From 4572-104 sp964535005 (GTDB lineage: Bacteria; Bacillota_I; Bacilli_A; Izemoplasmatales; Hujiaoplasmataceae), in assembly GCA_964535005.1 (NCBI GenBank), contig CAZHSG010000002.1, forward strand, positions 1-64,000: DNA of 64,000 bases, in the 5' to 3' direction. The notes under the pieces were generated by a model. The model was not told where the DNA came from, searched no databases, and saw only the letters and a list, made by a program, of their open reading frames with translations. Below, piece after piece: positions 34,319 through 43,246 of this stretch. The translations under genes and the position numbers were made by a program. Position 1 is the first letter of the stretch, and every line of letters starts with the position of its first letter.

Positions 34319-37054
34319 TTATTCTAAGATTTTAGCACATCTTGGACAAACACCATCTTCATTAACTTCTGGTACTACTTGCCAACATCTCGCACAGGTT
34401 ATTCCTGGCGCTTCTAAAACGTCAATTGAAACATCATTCCCTTTGTATTTTCCAAATCCATCTTTTTTAATATCTAGTTTTGAAACAATAAATAATTGGG
34501 CTAGATTTTCATCTAGTTTTTCGATTAAATCTAATATTCTACCTTTAGGATATAGTATTAAATGTGCCTTAAGGCTTTTACCAATAATTTTTTCAGTTCT
34601 AGCGTTCTCTAAAGCTTTTAGAACGTCTTCTCTTAGTCCTACAAACTCATCAAAGATTACTTCAACCGAAAGGTCTAAGTTCTCTACTACAGGCATATCC
34701 AATAGGTAAGCATCTAAAGCTTTACTGTTAGGTATGCAAGAATAACTTTCTGATGTTGTATGCGGAATAATTGGAGTTAATAGTCTTATAAGTGTATCTA
34801 AGATTTTGTATACAACCGTTTGAATTCTTCTTCTAGATAATGAATCAGCTTTTTCAATGTATAGAACATCTTTAGCTGGGTCTAGATAGAACGAAGATAC
34901 AAATGTTACAAAATTAGTAACTTTACGATAAACCATATCAAATCTGAAGTCTTCGTAGGCAGCTAATACTTCTTTGATTAGTTTGTTATTTTTTATCAAG
35001 ATGTATTTATCCATGTTGCCTAGGTTATCAAATTCTATTTTGTCAGTCTCATTATTGTAATCATAGGTATTACCTAACAAGAATTTAATTGTATTACGGA
35101 TTTTTCTATAAGATTCAGATACTTGTTTAATAAGATTATCAGATAGTCTAACATCAGCTTGATAATCGACTGAAGATACCCAAAGTCTTAGGATGTCAGC
35201 ACCTAACATATTACATACTTTATTAGGGTCAACTACATTACCTTGAGATTTAGACATTTTTTTACCAACGCCATCAAGTACAAAACCATGAGATACTAAA
35301 GTTTTATATGGGCTTTGGTTCATAGTTGCGATACCTGTGATTAGACTTGAATTAAACCAACCCCGATATTGGTCAGAACCTTCAAAGTATAAATCGGCTG
35401 GATAAGGTTGTCCTAAATCCATCATCGCTCCGTGATGACTTGAACCTGAATCAAACCAAACATCCATGATGTCTGTTTCTTTTCTGAAGATTCCATTAGG
35501 TGAGTCTGGATGACTATAACCTGCTGGTAATAATTCATTAGCTTCTTTTTTGAACCAAGCGTTTGATCCTTCTTTTGCGAATATGTCAGCTATGTGGTCA
35601 ATAACTACTGGATCTAGAATAGCTGTATCATTTTCGGCATAAAAGGCTGGAATTGGTACACCCCAAACTCTTTGGCGAGAAATACACCAAGATCCTCTAT
35701 CTTTAATCATGTTACTCAATCTTAGTTCTCCCCATGAAGGGTACCATTTAACTGATTTTATTGCTTTTAAGATATCATCTTTTATAAGTTCTATAGACGC
35801 AAACCATTGTGGAGTAGCTCTGAAAATTACTGGTTTTTGAGTACGCCAGTCATGTGGATATGAATGAATGATGTCTGTTCTTCCTAGTAGTACTCCTAAT
35901 TCTTCAAGAGCAAGAATAACTTCGTCATTACATTTATCAACAAATAATCCTTCAAAACGTGGTCCTGCTTCGGCTGTCATTATTCCTCTACCATCAACTG
36001 GGCAGAATACTTCAAGGCCATATTTTTTTCCAACTATAAAGTCATCTTCACCATGTCCAGGTGCTGTATGTACTAAGCCAGTACCATCTTCAACGGTTAC
36101 ATGATCACCTAAAATAATTGGTGAGATACGTTCGTAAAGCGGGTGTTTATATTTCATGCCTTCTAATTCCCAACCAAAGATATTTTGTAGTAACTTAGGG
36201 CTTTCCCAATTTAATTTCTCTGTTAAAGTTTCTAGAAGGCTTTTACAAACTAAGTATTTTTTATTGTTAACATCAACTAAAACATATTCAATTTCAGATC
36301 CTACTGTGATAGCTAGGTTAGCAGGAACTGTCCATGGTGTTGTAGTCCAAATTACAAAACTAGTATTCTTTGGTAATTTACCTAAAGTATCAGAAGCTGG
36401 CATCGCTACGAAGATTGAAGGTGATGAAATATCATGATATTCAATCTCAGCTTCGGCTAGTGCTGTTTCGCTTGATGGTGACCAGTAAACTGGTTTTAAC
36501 CCTTTATAGATTAAACCTTTTTTAACCATTTCACCAAACACTCTTACTTGAGATGCTTCAAATGCTTTGTCTAAAGTAATATATGGTTTGTCCCATTCAG
36601 CAAGAATTCCTAAACGTTTAAATTGTTCTTTTTGAATTGAGACTTGTTTCAATGCATAATTTTCGCATAACTCTCTAAAATCAGCGACACTCATCGCTTT
36701 ACGGTTAACTTTCTTTTTCTTAGTTAAGGCATTCTCAATTGGCAAGCCATGAGTATCCCACCCTGGTATAAATGGTGTTTGAAAACCAGACATATTTTTA
36801 TACCTTAATACAAAATCTTTCAAGATTTTATTTAAAGCATGTCCTGCGTGAATAGCTCCATTAGCATAGGGAGGCCCATCATGCAAAATATATGAAGGTC
36901 TTCCTTCATTCTTTTTCAATATTTTATTGTAAAGATCCATTTCATTCCATTTTGCTTGAATTACTGGTTCTTTATTTCCTAAATTTCCTCTCATTGGAAA
37001 ATCAGTTTTTGGCATATTCAAAGTATCTTTATAACTCTTCTTTTCCTTTTCCAT
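34319..37054 (-). CDS. ileS: Isoleucyl-tRNA synthetase
   Basis: A 911-residue class I synthetase for tRNA-Ile. The HIGH motif is NGAIHAGHALNKI, the KMSKS motif is GKKMSKSQGN, the editing domain has WTTTPWTVPANLAI, and the C-terminal zinc ribbon is CARCWQ...CPRCAK, typical of the bacterial type. I chose ATG 37054, eight nt after AGGAGG; ATG 37060 is only two nt from it. It is controlled by a T-box with an AUC specifier and has its own promoter and terminator. It follows the sepF-yggT genes, as in Firmicutes. Confidence 0.97.
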   Translation of the reverse strand: MEKEKKSYKDTLNMPKTDFPMRGNLGNKEPVIQAKWNEMDLYNKILKKNEGRPSYILHDGPPYANGAIHAGHALNKILKDFVLRYKNMSGFQTPFIPGWDTHGLPIENALTKKKKVNRKAMSVADFRELCENYALKQVSIQKEQFKRLGILAEWDKPYITLDKAFEASQVRVFGEMVKKGLIYKGLKPVYWSPSSETALAEAEIEYHDISSPSIFVAMPASDTLGKLPKNTSFVIWTTTPWTVPANLAITVGSEIEYVLVDVNNKKYLVCKSLLETLTEKLNWESPKLLQNIFGWELEGMKYKHPLYERISPIILGDHVTVEDGTGLVHTAPGHGEDDFIVGKKYGLEVFCPVDGRGIMTAEAGPRFEGLFVDKCNDEVILALEELGVLLGRTDIIHSYPHDWRTQKPVIFRATPQWFASIELIKDDILKAIKSVKWYPSWGELRLSNMIKDRGSWCISRQRVWGVPIPAFYAENDTAILDPVVIDHIADIFAKEGSNAWFKKEANELLPAGYSHPDSPNGIFRKETDIMDVWFDSGSSHHGAMMDLGQPYPADLYFEGSDQYRGWFNSSLITGIATMNQSPYKTLVSHGFVLDGVGKKMSKSQGNVVDPNKVCNMLGADILRLWVSSVDYQADVRLSDNLIKQVSESYRKIRNTIKFLLGNTYDYNNETDKIEFDNLGNMDKYILIKNNKLIKEVLAAYEDFRFDMVYRKVTNFVTFVSSFYLDPAKDVLYIEKADSLSRRRIQTVVYKILDTLIRLLTPIIPHTTSESYSCIPNSKALDAYLLDMPVVENLDLSVEVIFDEFVGLREDVLKALENARTEKIIGKSLKAHLILYPKGRILDLIEKLDENLAQLFIVSKLDIKKDGFGKYKGNDVSIDVLEAPGITCARCWQVVPEVNEDGVCPRCAKILE

Positions 37055-37076
37055 TTTCATTTCCTCCTTTAAAAAT

Positions 37077-37256
37077 AAAAAAATCGCCTTAATAAGGACG
37101 ATTTAACCGCGGTACCACCTTTGTTCTAGAAGAATATTCTAGCTCTCAAACCAGTTAACGCCCGGGATACGAGATAATCTAAATATCGATTATCCACTCA
37201 AAGGTGATAATAATAAAAAATCAATACCTGCTTCCACCAAACTCAGACTCTCTGTT
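37077..37256 (-). ncRNA. T-box riboswitch, isoleucine (AUC specifier)
   Basis: Minus-strand leader of ileS. AGAGAG (37254-37249) opens Stem I. UUAUUAUCACCUUUGAGUGG contains the candidate specifier AUC at 37208-37206. The T-box core AAGGUGGUACCGCG lies at 37121-37108. The terminator AAAUCG(U)CCUU / AAGGCGAUUU is followed by U. The specifier matches the isoleucine synthetase it controls. Confidence 0.94.
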
Positions 37257-37305
37257 AATTACTTTTTTATTATATTATCCTTATCAAAGATTTTTATTCT
37301 AATAA

Positions 37306-37334
37306 ATTATACACAATTACCTAGGTTTTTTCAA
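37306..37334 (-). promoter_or_regulatory. Promoter of the ileS T-box transcript
   Basis: On the minus strand TTGAAA (37334-37329), a 17-nt spacer and TATAAT (37311-37306). It starts about 50 nt before Stem I and 24 nt after the yggT stop. Confidence 0.82.
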
Positions 37335-37357
37335 GTAAAAACGTAGCTTTTTTGATT

Positions 37358-37603
37358 TTAAATAGCTGTTCCTACAAAGTAAAGTAACACTTGCAACAAG
37401 ATTAACCCTACTAAACCTCCAAAATCCATATTAGATATAACAAGTTTTCCTCTAAATATTCGAAGATACGGATCACATATTCTTCTTAAAACATCATAAA
37501 ACTTAGATTTTACCAGCGGTGTCCAGCTAAGTAAAATGTAAACAAACATTATGTACACATAAACTTGGATTATTTGGTATACTACCTGTAAAAATATTAA
37601 CAA
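37358..37603 (-). CDS. yggT: YggT/YlmG-family membrane protein
   Basis: An 81-residue protein with two hydrophobic helices (about 2-24 and 62-80) around a conserved cytoplasmic stretch (ILLSWTPLV, ICDPYLRIFRG), typical of YggT. The start is TTG 37603, six nt after AGGTG. Its place directly after sepF is conserved in Gram-positive division clusters. The family is linked to envelope or division organisation without a known reaction. Confidence 0.88.
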   Translation of the reverse strand: MLIFLQVVYQIIQVYVYIMFVYILLSWTPLVKSKFYDVLRRICDPYLRIFRGKLVISNMDFGGLVGLILLQVLLYFVGTAI

Positions 37604-37612
37604 TTAATTCAC

Positions 37613-37930
37613 CTATTTCTTTTTGTAATCATTTATGAATTTAGTCAGCGTAGTTCCCAATAAATCGGATTTTTGAGCTAACAAATAAATTTTGTCTTGT
37701 ATCTTAACAATTTCGCCATCACATGCATAAAGAACTCCTGATAAAAACATCAATACCTCATTTGATTCTGTTATTAAACAATCGGTGAAGTTTAAAACGA
37801 TTGGATAACGATGCATAATCATTTCTGCATACTCATAGATTGATTTAGAATCAGTTACTCTATAAAATTTCAATTCTTCAAAATCTACATCAGTAGCTTC
37901 AATTTTGTTTTTTTTAGAAAATAATCCCAT
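37613..37930 (-). CDS. sepF: Cell division protein SepF
   Basis: A 105-residue protein. A short N-terminal amphipathic segment (MGLFSKKNK) is a likely membrane anchor, followed by the SepF beta-alpha domain (VTDSKSIYEYAEMIMHRYP, IVLNFTDC, FLSGVLYACDGEIVKI). The linker is shorter than in B. subtilis (about 150 residues). SepF bundles FtsZ filaments and ties them to the membrane. It lies between yggS and yggT; ftsZ is at 43245-44402 in a separate unit. Confidence 0.9.
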   Translation of the reverse strand: MGLFSKKNKIEATDVDFEELKFYRVTDSKSIYEYAEMIMHRYPIVLNFTDCLITESNEVLMFLSGVLYACDGEIVKIQDKIYLLAQKSDLLGTTLTKFINDYKKK

Positions 37931-37932
37931 AT

Positions 37933-38574
37933 TTATTCCTCATTCCTAAATAGTATTGACCCTAGTCTTAAATGTGTAGCTCCACATTTAATTGCGATTT
38001 TATAATCATTTGACATTCCCATTGATAGATACTTTAAATTAAGTTTAAATTCGCTATTTAACTTAGCTTTTAAATCAACTAATTTATTAAATTCTGATTC
38101 AATTTCTATTTCATCTTCAGTAAGTCTGGCCATTCCCATTAAACCTACTATATGTATTTTATCATAACTTTGTAGTTTTTCACAGAAACTATACACATCG
38201 CTCACATTTAGCCCATATTTCGACTGCTCATCGGAAATATTAACTTCTAAGAAACATTTTAATGGTAATACTCTGTGTTTTTGAATCTCATCCGCTAAAC
38301 TAATTCGATCTAATGAATGAAGGTAGTCAATTTTATTTATGACCTTTTTAACTTTTTTCGACTGTAAATGTCCAATAAAATGCCAAGTAATATCTAAATC
38401 GTGCAATATTTGGTATTTATCTAAAAACGCATCTACTCGGTTTTCACCTACATTAGTTACATTTAAATCAACCAACTCTTTAATAGCTTCTACGCCAACA
38501 TATTTGGTAGCAGCTACTATAACTTGTTTATCAATTTCCTCGTACACTTGTTTAAGATTTCTTTTGTTAATCAT
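37933..38574 (-). CDS. yggS: PLP homeostasis protein YggS/YlmE
   Basis: A 213-residue TIM-barrel PLP-binding protein involved in vitamin B6 balance. The PLP lysine is in VAATKYVG near the N-terminus. Also seen are NVGENRVDAFLDKY, WHFIGHLQSKKVKK, and SMGMSNDYKIAIKCGATHLRLG. It has no decarboxylase domain, as expected for the family. It lies 2 nt before sepF, matching the ylmE-sepF order of Firmicutes. Confidence 0.93.
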   Translation of the reverse strand: MINKRNLKQVYEEIDKQVIVAATKYVGVEAIKELVDLNVTNVGENRVDAFLDKYQILHDLDITWHFIGHLQSKKVKKVINKIDYLHSLDRISLADEIQKHRVLPLKCFLEVNISDEQSKYGLNVSDVYSFCEKLQSYDKIHIVGLMGMARLTEDEIEIESEFNKLVDLKAKLNSEFKLNLKYLSMGMSNDYKIAIKCGATHLRLGSILFRNEE

Positions 38575-38586
38575 GAATACACTCCC

Positions 38587-38754
38587 TTATTCTTTCTTGC
38601 GATTACTAAAGATATATATACTAGTAAGGAACAATAGATATATCGACAGTAATATATTAAGAAATTTATTACTTGATATAAATATAATTACAACAAAAAC
38701 TCCGATTATATTAATTAGGTAAAAAATTAGAAACAGTAATTTATTGGTTTTCAC
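38587..38754 (-). CDS. Small two-helix membrane protein, 55 residues
   Basis: A short frame fills the surE-yggS gap. It starts at GTG 38754, seven nt after AAGGTG, overlaps the surE end by 14 nt, and stops at TAA 38587. The product begins MKTNKLLFLIFYLINI and has two hydrophobic segments (about 6-27 and 31-50), ending in the basic SNRKKE. Complete tiling between two genes of a tight operon, with a well-placed ribosome binding site, supports a real gene. Family not recognised. Confidence 0.65.
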   Translation of the reverse strand: MKTNKLLFLIFYLINIIGVFVVIIFISSNKFLNILLSIYLLFLTSIYIFSNRKKE

Positions 38755-39472
38755 TCCTAATCACCTTATTTCTTAATTCTTTTAACCCATATTCAGTTTG
38801 GTTACCAAACTTCAATGGTGTAATTGAAATATAGCCGTGTCTTACAGCGTAAAGATCAGTTCCTTCTTCTGGCTCATAGTTAATGATGTTTCTTTTTGCC
38901 AGATATTGATTGCCATCTTTAATATAATAGTGTTGCATTGGTCTAAAACCAAGATCAGTTATTTTTATACCTTTAGGTTTTTTAACACTTTTTTTAGTAA
39001 AGTTTATATTTAAGAGATATTTATTTGAAATCAGCTTTTTATTAAGTATATAATTCATCACATAATCTAAGTCTTTTTCCGCGTTGGTAAAGTCATTATA
39101 ATCCGCAGATAAAGCTATCGCAGGTATATCAGCCTTTATAGCTTCCATACAAGCACCGATAGTTCCTGAATATACGGTATCAGTTGAAATGTTAAATCCA
39201 TTGTTTATTCCAGACACTACTAAATCAGGACGAATATTTAGTCCATGAAGAGCTATAACAACTGAGTCAGCTGGTGTTCCATCTACTGAGTAGACATTCT
39301 CTTCATGTTGCTCTACTTCAATATGATCCCAAAAAGCTCTTGACATGCTGGTCCCTGACATGTGGTTTTTAGGAGCCACTAGGATTACATCTCCATATTT
39401 CTTTAGTCTTTTTAAAAGAATTCTAATTCCTTCTGCGTTGTACCCGTCATCGTTTGTTAATAAAATCTTCAT
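38741..39472 (-). CDS. surE: 5'/3'-nucleotidase SurE
   Basis: A 243-residue metal-dependent nucleoside-monophosphate phosphatase. The N-terminal signature MKILLTNDDGYNAEGI holds the metal-binding Asp pair. APKNHMSGTSMSRA and VVSGINNGFN complete the active site. Its ATG overlaps the yhbY stop (TAATG). It could feed nucleosides to the deo enzymes elsewhere in the window, though that link is inference. Confidence 0.94.
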   Translation of the reverse strand: MKILLTNDDGYNAEGIRILLKRLKKYGDVILVAPKNHMSGTSMSRAFWDHIEVEQHEENVYSVDGTPADSVVIALHGLNIRPDLVVSGINNGFNISTDTVYSGTIGACMEAIKADIPAIALSADYNDFTNAEKDLDYVMNYILNKKLISNKYLLNINFTKKSVKKPKGIKITDLGFRPMQHYYIKDGNQYLAKRNIINYEPEEGTDLYAVRHGYISITPLKFGNQTEYGLKELRNKVIRSENQ

Positions 39473-39762
39473 TACAGTCTAATCCTATCCTTTATTTTTT
39501 TGTTTTCTTTGAAAAGGATTAATACTTTACCGATTTTATATATGACTTCAACACCTAATTCTGTTAGGATACTACTAACTTCTTCCATGTCTTGAGGGCA
39601 ATTCTTAAGAACTGATATTCTCCCAACTTCATGTTTGCTTAGATTGTCTAAAATATTCTTTTTTACGTTATCGGTAACCCCGTTTTGGCCGATTTGAAAC
39701 ATTACTTTTTCTTTTCCTGCTAAAGCCCTTAGTTGAGCTTTTTGTTTTCCTGTATAATCCAT
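39472..39762 (-). CDS. yhbY: YhbY-type CRM-domain RNA-binding protein
   Basis: A 96-residue single CRM domain. LRALAGKEKVMFQIGQNGVT carries the GxxG-like loop (IGQNG), followed by KHEVGRISVLKNCP. The family binds pre-50S ribosomal subunits. It overlaps surE. The ribosome binding site is weak, AGAGGT about 14 nt upstream. Confidence 0.9.
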   Translation of the reverse strand: MDYTGKQKAQLRALAGKEKVMFQIGQNGVTDNVKKNILDNLSKHEVGRISVLKNCPQDMEEVSSILTELGVEVIYKIGKVLILFKENKKIKDRIRL

Positions 39763-39780
39763 TTTAATTGTGTATTACCT

Positions 39781-40347
39781 CTAATTAGATAATACATCCC
39801 CTTTCTTGTTATTTCGTAACCAAGATTCTATATCTTGTTTAATTTTTTTTGGCGCTGATTTTAGAGCTTTTTCTAATAATTTTTCATCAAGTTTAAAACT
39901 TGTTTCAAAATATTTTTTTATTAATTCAACCTTGCTAGTTCTTCCCGTTAGCATATACAGAACTAACCAGTCTTCCAGTGAAGTGTAGTAAATTTCAGTG
40001 TTGTCTATAATTTCAGAATCTATTATCTTTGAGTCATCAAAATTATAGTTGTAAATCCCTTGATTGTCAATCATAAATTCACACATAACATCTACTTCTA
40101 TTAAGTCGATAACATATTCATAAAAATAACTTGTTTTATAGATGCCTTTAGGAGTAATTTCTTGTATTGATCCTAGTGAGTCTAAAACTGCTTTGGCTTT
40201 GGTAATATCCACTCTAGCTATAATTATATCAATATCATTGACCTTTTCAACTATATTATGATGTTTTAATATTAAAGAGCCACCTAAAGCCCAGGTAATA
40301 TTAGCTTCATTTAGTTTTTTAGCTAGCTTAATTAACACTTTTTTCAA
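39781..40347 (-). CDS. Nucleotidyltransferase-fold protein
   Basis: A 188-residue protein. The N-terminus ITWALGGSLILKHHNI followed by VNDIDIIIARVD shows the GGS and DxD-like signature of a small nucleotidyltransferase fold, with further acidic segments (LIEVDVMCEF). The C-terminal half is helical. The start is TTG 40347, nine nt after GGGAG. Substrate unknown. Relatives include tRNA nucleotidyltransferase-like and antitoxin/toxin-type enzymes, but no toxin partner lies adjacent, so a housekeeping role is as likely. Confidence 0.72.
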   Translation of the reverse strand: MKKVLIKLAKKLNEANITWALGGSLILKHHNIVEKVNDIDIIIARVDITKAKAVLDSLGSIQEITPKGIYKTSYFYEYVIDLIEVDVMCEFMIDNQGIYNYNFDDSKIIDSEIIDNTEIYYTSLEDWLVLYMLTGRTSKVELIKKYFETSFKLDEKLLEKALKSAPKKIKQDIESWLRNNKKGDVLSN

Positions 40348-40360
40348 TGAACATCACTCC

Positions 40361-41773
40361 CTATTGAAATAGCGGTAATAATATCAAAAGACTAACAGAA
40401 TAATAGATTGAAAGTGTAATGATATCAGAAACGGTAGTAATAAATGGACCCGAAGCTACAGCTGGGTCAATTTTAGCTTTTGTCATTAATAGTGGAATAA
40501 TCGCACCGAGGATTGTTGATACGGAAAGAGCTATGAAGATTGAAGAAGCCGTTACAGTTGCGTAGATTAGATTCCTACTATCTACAGAACCTTGGGCTAC
40601 AAAAGTTGATAGATTTATCATTCCGAATATTAATACTCCAATTATAAGTCCTTGTAATACTCCTGCTCTCAGTTCTCGATATAAATGGATTCTAATTTTA
40701 GTTTTGTCAATTTCCTCATTTTTGGTTAAATAACGTATCATAACCGCTAAACTCTGAGTTCCTGTATTCCCAGCCATTCCAAGAATTAAAGGTAGATATA
40801 TAGCAAGCTTAGAAGCCAAAAGAATCGCTCCATTACTTCCTGATAGTTTTTGACTAAAGAAAGAAAGTATTAGCGAAGTTACCAAAGATAGTCCTAACAA
40901 TATAGTTAACCAAGGTAATCTACTTTTAATTGAGTTTCTTAGCTTACCTGATTCCAAATCAATGTCAGTATCTGAAATCGCTGCGAATTTAGTATAGTCT
41001 TCTTCTTCACTTAAAGCAATAATATCGATTAAATCATCATGAGTGATAATTCCCATTATCATATTACTTTCATTTACGATAGGAATTGATGACTCATTGG
41101 TTTCAGCCATTACATTCGCAACTGATTCTTTATTATCAGTTGGCAAGGCTTTAGGAAATCTGGTTTCCATTATATCGGTAATTAGTTCATTGGCTCTAGC
41201 CACTATAAGGTCTTTTAGTCTTAGGTAGCCAATTAGTTTAGATTTTTGTGTTATATAAATAATTGAGATATAATCTACTAAATGTGCTTCTTTAGTTATA
41301 TGAGTCATTGTCTCCTTAACAGTATTGTCAATATCTACAGTAAGAAAACTATCAGACATAAAGGCCCCAATTTCATCTTCTTTATAAGCCATGATTTTGG
41401 TGAGTTCTTTACGCTTTTTAGGTTCAAGTTTATTTAATAATCTTAATCCTTCTTTATTTAAGTACTTTAGTAAATCAACTGCATCATCAGAATCCATATT
41501 ATCAATTATCTTGATAATTTTAGGCTCTGGCAAAAATTCAATTACAACTTCGGCTTCGTCTTCTTCTAGATATTCAAAAATGGATGCGGAAAAATCAGCG
41601 TTTATATCGTTTAAAAAAGCTGTTAGATTATTGGGTTCTAATTCAATTACAACTCTAGAAATATCATATAGATGATAATCTTCTAATTTTGTTTCAAAAT
41701 CAGAATCATTATTTAAAATTATCTCTTTTATCTCAAACTGATAATCTTTTACTTCATCAAATAATTCTTCCAT
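40361..41773 (-). CDS. mgtE: Magnesium transporter MgtE (second copy)
   Basis: A 470-residue protein with the MgtE N-terminal helical domain (about 20-130), a CBS pair (about 135-260) that senses cytoplasmic Mg, and five membrane helices. Channel signatures are GMAGNTGTQSLAVM and IDPAVASGPFITTVSDI, the latter holding the pore Asp. It follows another mgtE by 18 nt; the two differ in sequence throughout, so this is an old duplication. AAGGAGG precedes the ATG. Confidence 0.94.
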   Translation of the reverse strand: MEELFDEVKDYQFEIKEIILNNDSDFETKLEDYHLYDISRVVIELEPNNLTAFLNDINADFSASIFEYLEEDEAEVVIEFLPEPKIIKIIDNMDSDDAVDLLKYLNKEGLRLLNKLEPKKRKELTKIMAYKEDEIGAFMSDSFLTVDIDNTVKETMTHITKEAHLVDYISIIYITQKSKLIGYLRLKDLIVARANELITDIMETRFPKALPTDNKESVANVMAETNESSIPIVNESNMIMGIITHDDLIDIIALSEEEDYTKFAAISDTDIDLESGKLRNSIKSRLPWLTILLGLSLVTSLILSFFSQKLSGSNGAILLASKLAIYLPLILGMAGNTGTQSLAVMIRYLTKNEEIDKTKIRIHLYRELRAGVLQGLIIGVLIFGMINLSTFVAQGSVDSRNLIYATVTASSIFIALSVSTILGAIIPLLMTKAKIDPAVASGPFITTVSDIITLSIYYSVSLLILLPLFQ

Positions 41774-41791
41774 GATTTTTCCTCCTTACTT

Positions 41792-43189
41792 TTAAGCTAG
41801 ACTACTTATTAATAGGGTTGCTAATCCAAAATAGATTAACAGTGATAATATATCGTTTATGGTAGTTATAAATGGACCTGAAGCAACAGCTGGATCCAGT
41901 TTAAATAGATTAATAATTAAAGGTATTACTGTTCCTGATACAGTGGATACGATTAGCGCTACATTAATTGATAAAGCAATCACTAATGCAAACTGTAATC
42001 CTTTGGTGAAATCTTCTCCCCTGGCAAAGTTGAAAACTAATACCATAAGGAATAAAATAACGGCAATTATCAATCCATTGACAATTCCGGTTAATAACTC
42101 GTTTAAAAGGTGTTTTAAGATGCTTTTTCGCTCATCTAACTGGTTTTTAGCAAAAAGTCTAATAACTATACCTAAACTTTGAGTACCTGAGTTACCAGCC
42201 ATATTAAGTATCAGTGGCATAAAGATAGCCAGAGTAGGTAATAGTAGTAATGCATTTTCATATTTACTGATAATTCCACTAGTTATTAGATTAATAAATA
42301 GTAAGACCAGAAGCCATGGCAGACGTTTTTTGATGGTTTCCCATACCGTTTCACGGTCATCGATACTAACTTCGGAGATACCAGCTAAACTAGAATAATC
42401 CATCTCAGATTCATGACTTAATGTATCAACCATATCATCAAATGAAATAATACCAATTAGTTTCATGTATTTATCAACTACAGGAAGTAATTGAAAGTCA
42501 TAGTTTTGCATTAAAACTAATGCATCTTCATTTTCGGTTGAAGGATTTACGTATAGTAGATTTTCAGACATTAGGTCTTCTACTTTTTGAGTTCTGTCAT
42601 TACCAGCACTAATTAGTTCTTTTAATGATAGAGCTCCGATTAGTTTATCATTATCAGAGACATAGACGTTATTTATAAACTCACAGTCTGGTGCCTCAGT
42701 AACAACTTTTTTGATTGCTTCTTTTACGGTATCAGTTTTTTTGACTTCAATAAAACTGTTATTCATAATTGAACCAACTAATGAATCATCAAAATCAAGG
42801 TATTTTCTTACTGTGATCCTTTTATCAACTTTTATTAACGATAGGTAGGTAATTCTATCTTCTTTGTCTTCAACAATATCTATGATATCAACTAAATCAT
42901 CAACTTCCATTTCGTTGAAGATTTTAGTGATAACACCTAGACTTGTTTCTTCTAATATCCAAAATGCATCTTCCGGAGTTAACTCTTCAAATACATCAGC
43001 CAGGGCTTTAGATGGAAGAATAGAGTATAGGATGTTTTTTGTGTTTTTACTCATTTCTTGTAGAGCTTTAGCTATTTCATAGTCATGATATTTATCAATT
43101 TCTTCACGTTTAAGATTAAAATCTAAATCAGATTCTAATAGCAAGATTATTTCGGCATTGCTAATTTCGTATTGATATAATTCATTCAT
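41792..43189 (-). CDS. mgtE: Magnesium transporter MgtE (first copy)
   Basis: A 465-residue protein with the same layout as its neighbour: N domain, CBS pair (about 130-255), and channel domain with NMAGNSGTQSLGIV and LDPAVASGPFITTINDI. It probably forms homodimers; heterodimers with the second copy are possible. It is the first gene after the ftsZ terminator, with AAAGGAGG before the ATG, and heads the operon to yggT. No Mg-sensing M-box was seen in its short leader. Confidence 0.94.
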   Translation of the reverse strand: MNELYQYEISNAEIILLLESDLDFNLKREEIDKYHDYEIAKALQEMSKNTKNILYSILPSKALADVFEELTPEDAFWILEETSLGVITKIFNEMEVDDLVDIIDIVEDKEDRITYLSLIKVDKRITVRKYLDFDDSLVGSIMNNSFIEVKKTDTVKEAIKKVVTEAPDCEFINNVYVSDNDKLIGALSLKELISAGNDRTQKVEDLMSENLLYVNPSTENEDALVLMQNYDFQLLPVVDKYMKLIGIISFDDMVDTLSHESEMDYSSLAGISEVSIDDRETVWETIKKRLPWLLVLLFINLITSGIISKYENALLLLPTLAIFMPLILNMAGNSGTQSLGIVIRLFAKNQLDERKSILKHLLNELLTGIVNGLIIAVILFLMVLVFNFARGEDFTKGLQFALVIALSINVALIVSTVSGTVIPLIINLFKLDPAVASGPFITTINDILSLLIYFGLATLLISSLA

Positions 43190-43222
43190 GAGTTACCTCC
43201 TTTCAATTGGATATTTTATTTT

Positions 43223-43246
43223 AAAAAAAAGGCTGGTTTCAGCCTT
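43223..43246 (-). terminator. Intrinsic terminator of ftsZ
   Basis: On the minus strand, AAGGCTG / CAGCCTT with an AAAC loop followed by eight T. It overlaps the ftsZ stop. Confidence 0.93.

Noticed and set aside
39781..40347. Nucleotidyltransferase as the toxin or antitoxin of a two-gene defence module
   Set aside because: No partner gene lies beside it; it is embedded in a housekeeping operon between mgtE and yhbY.
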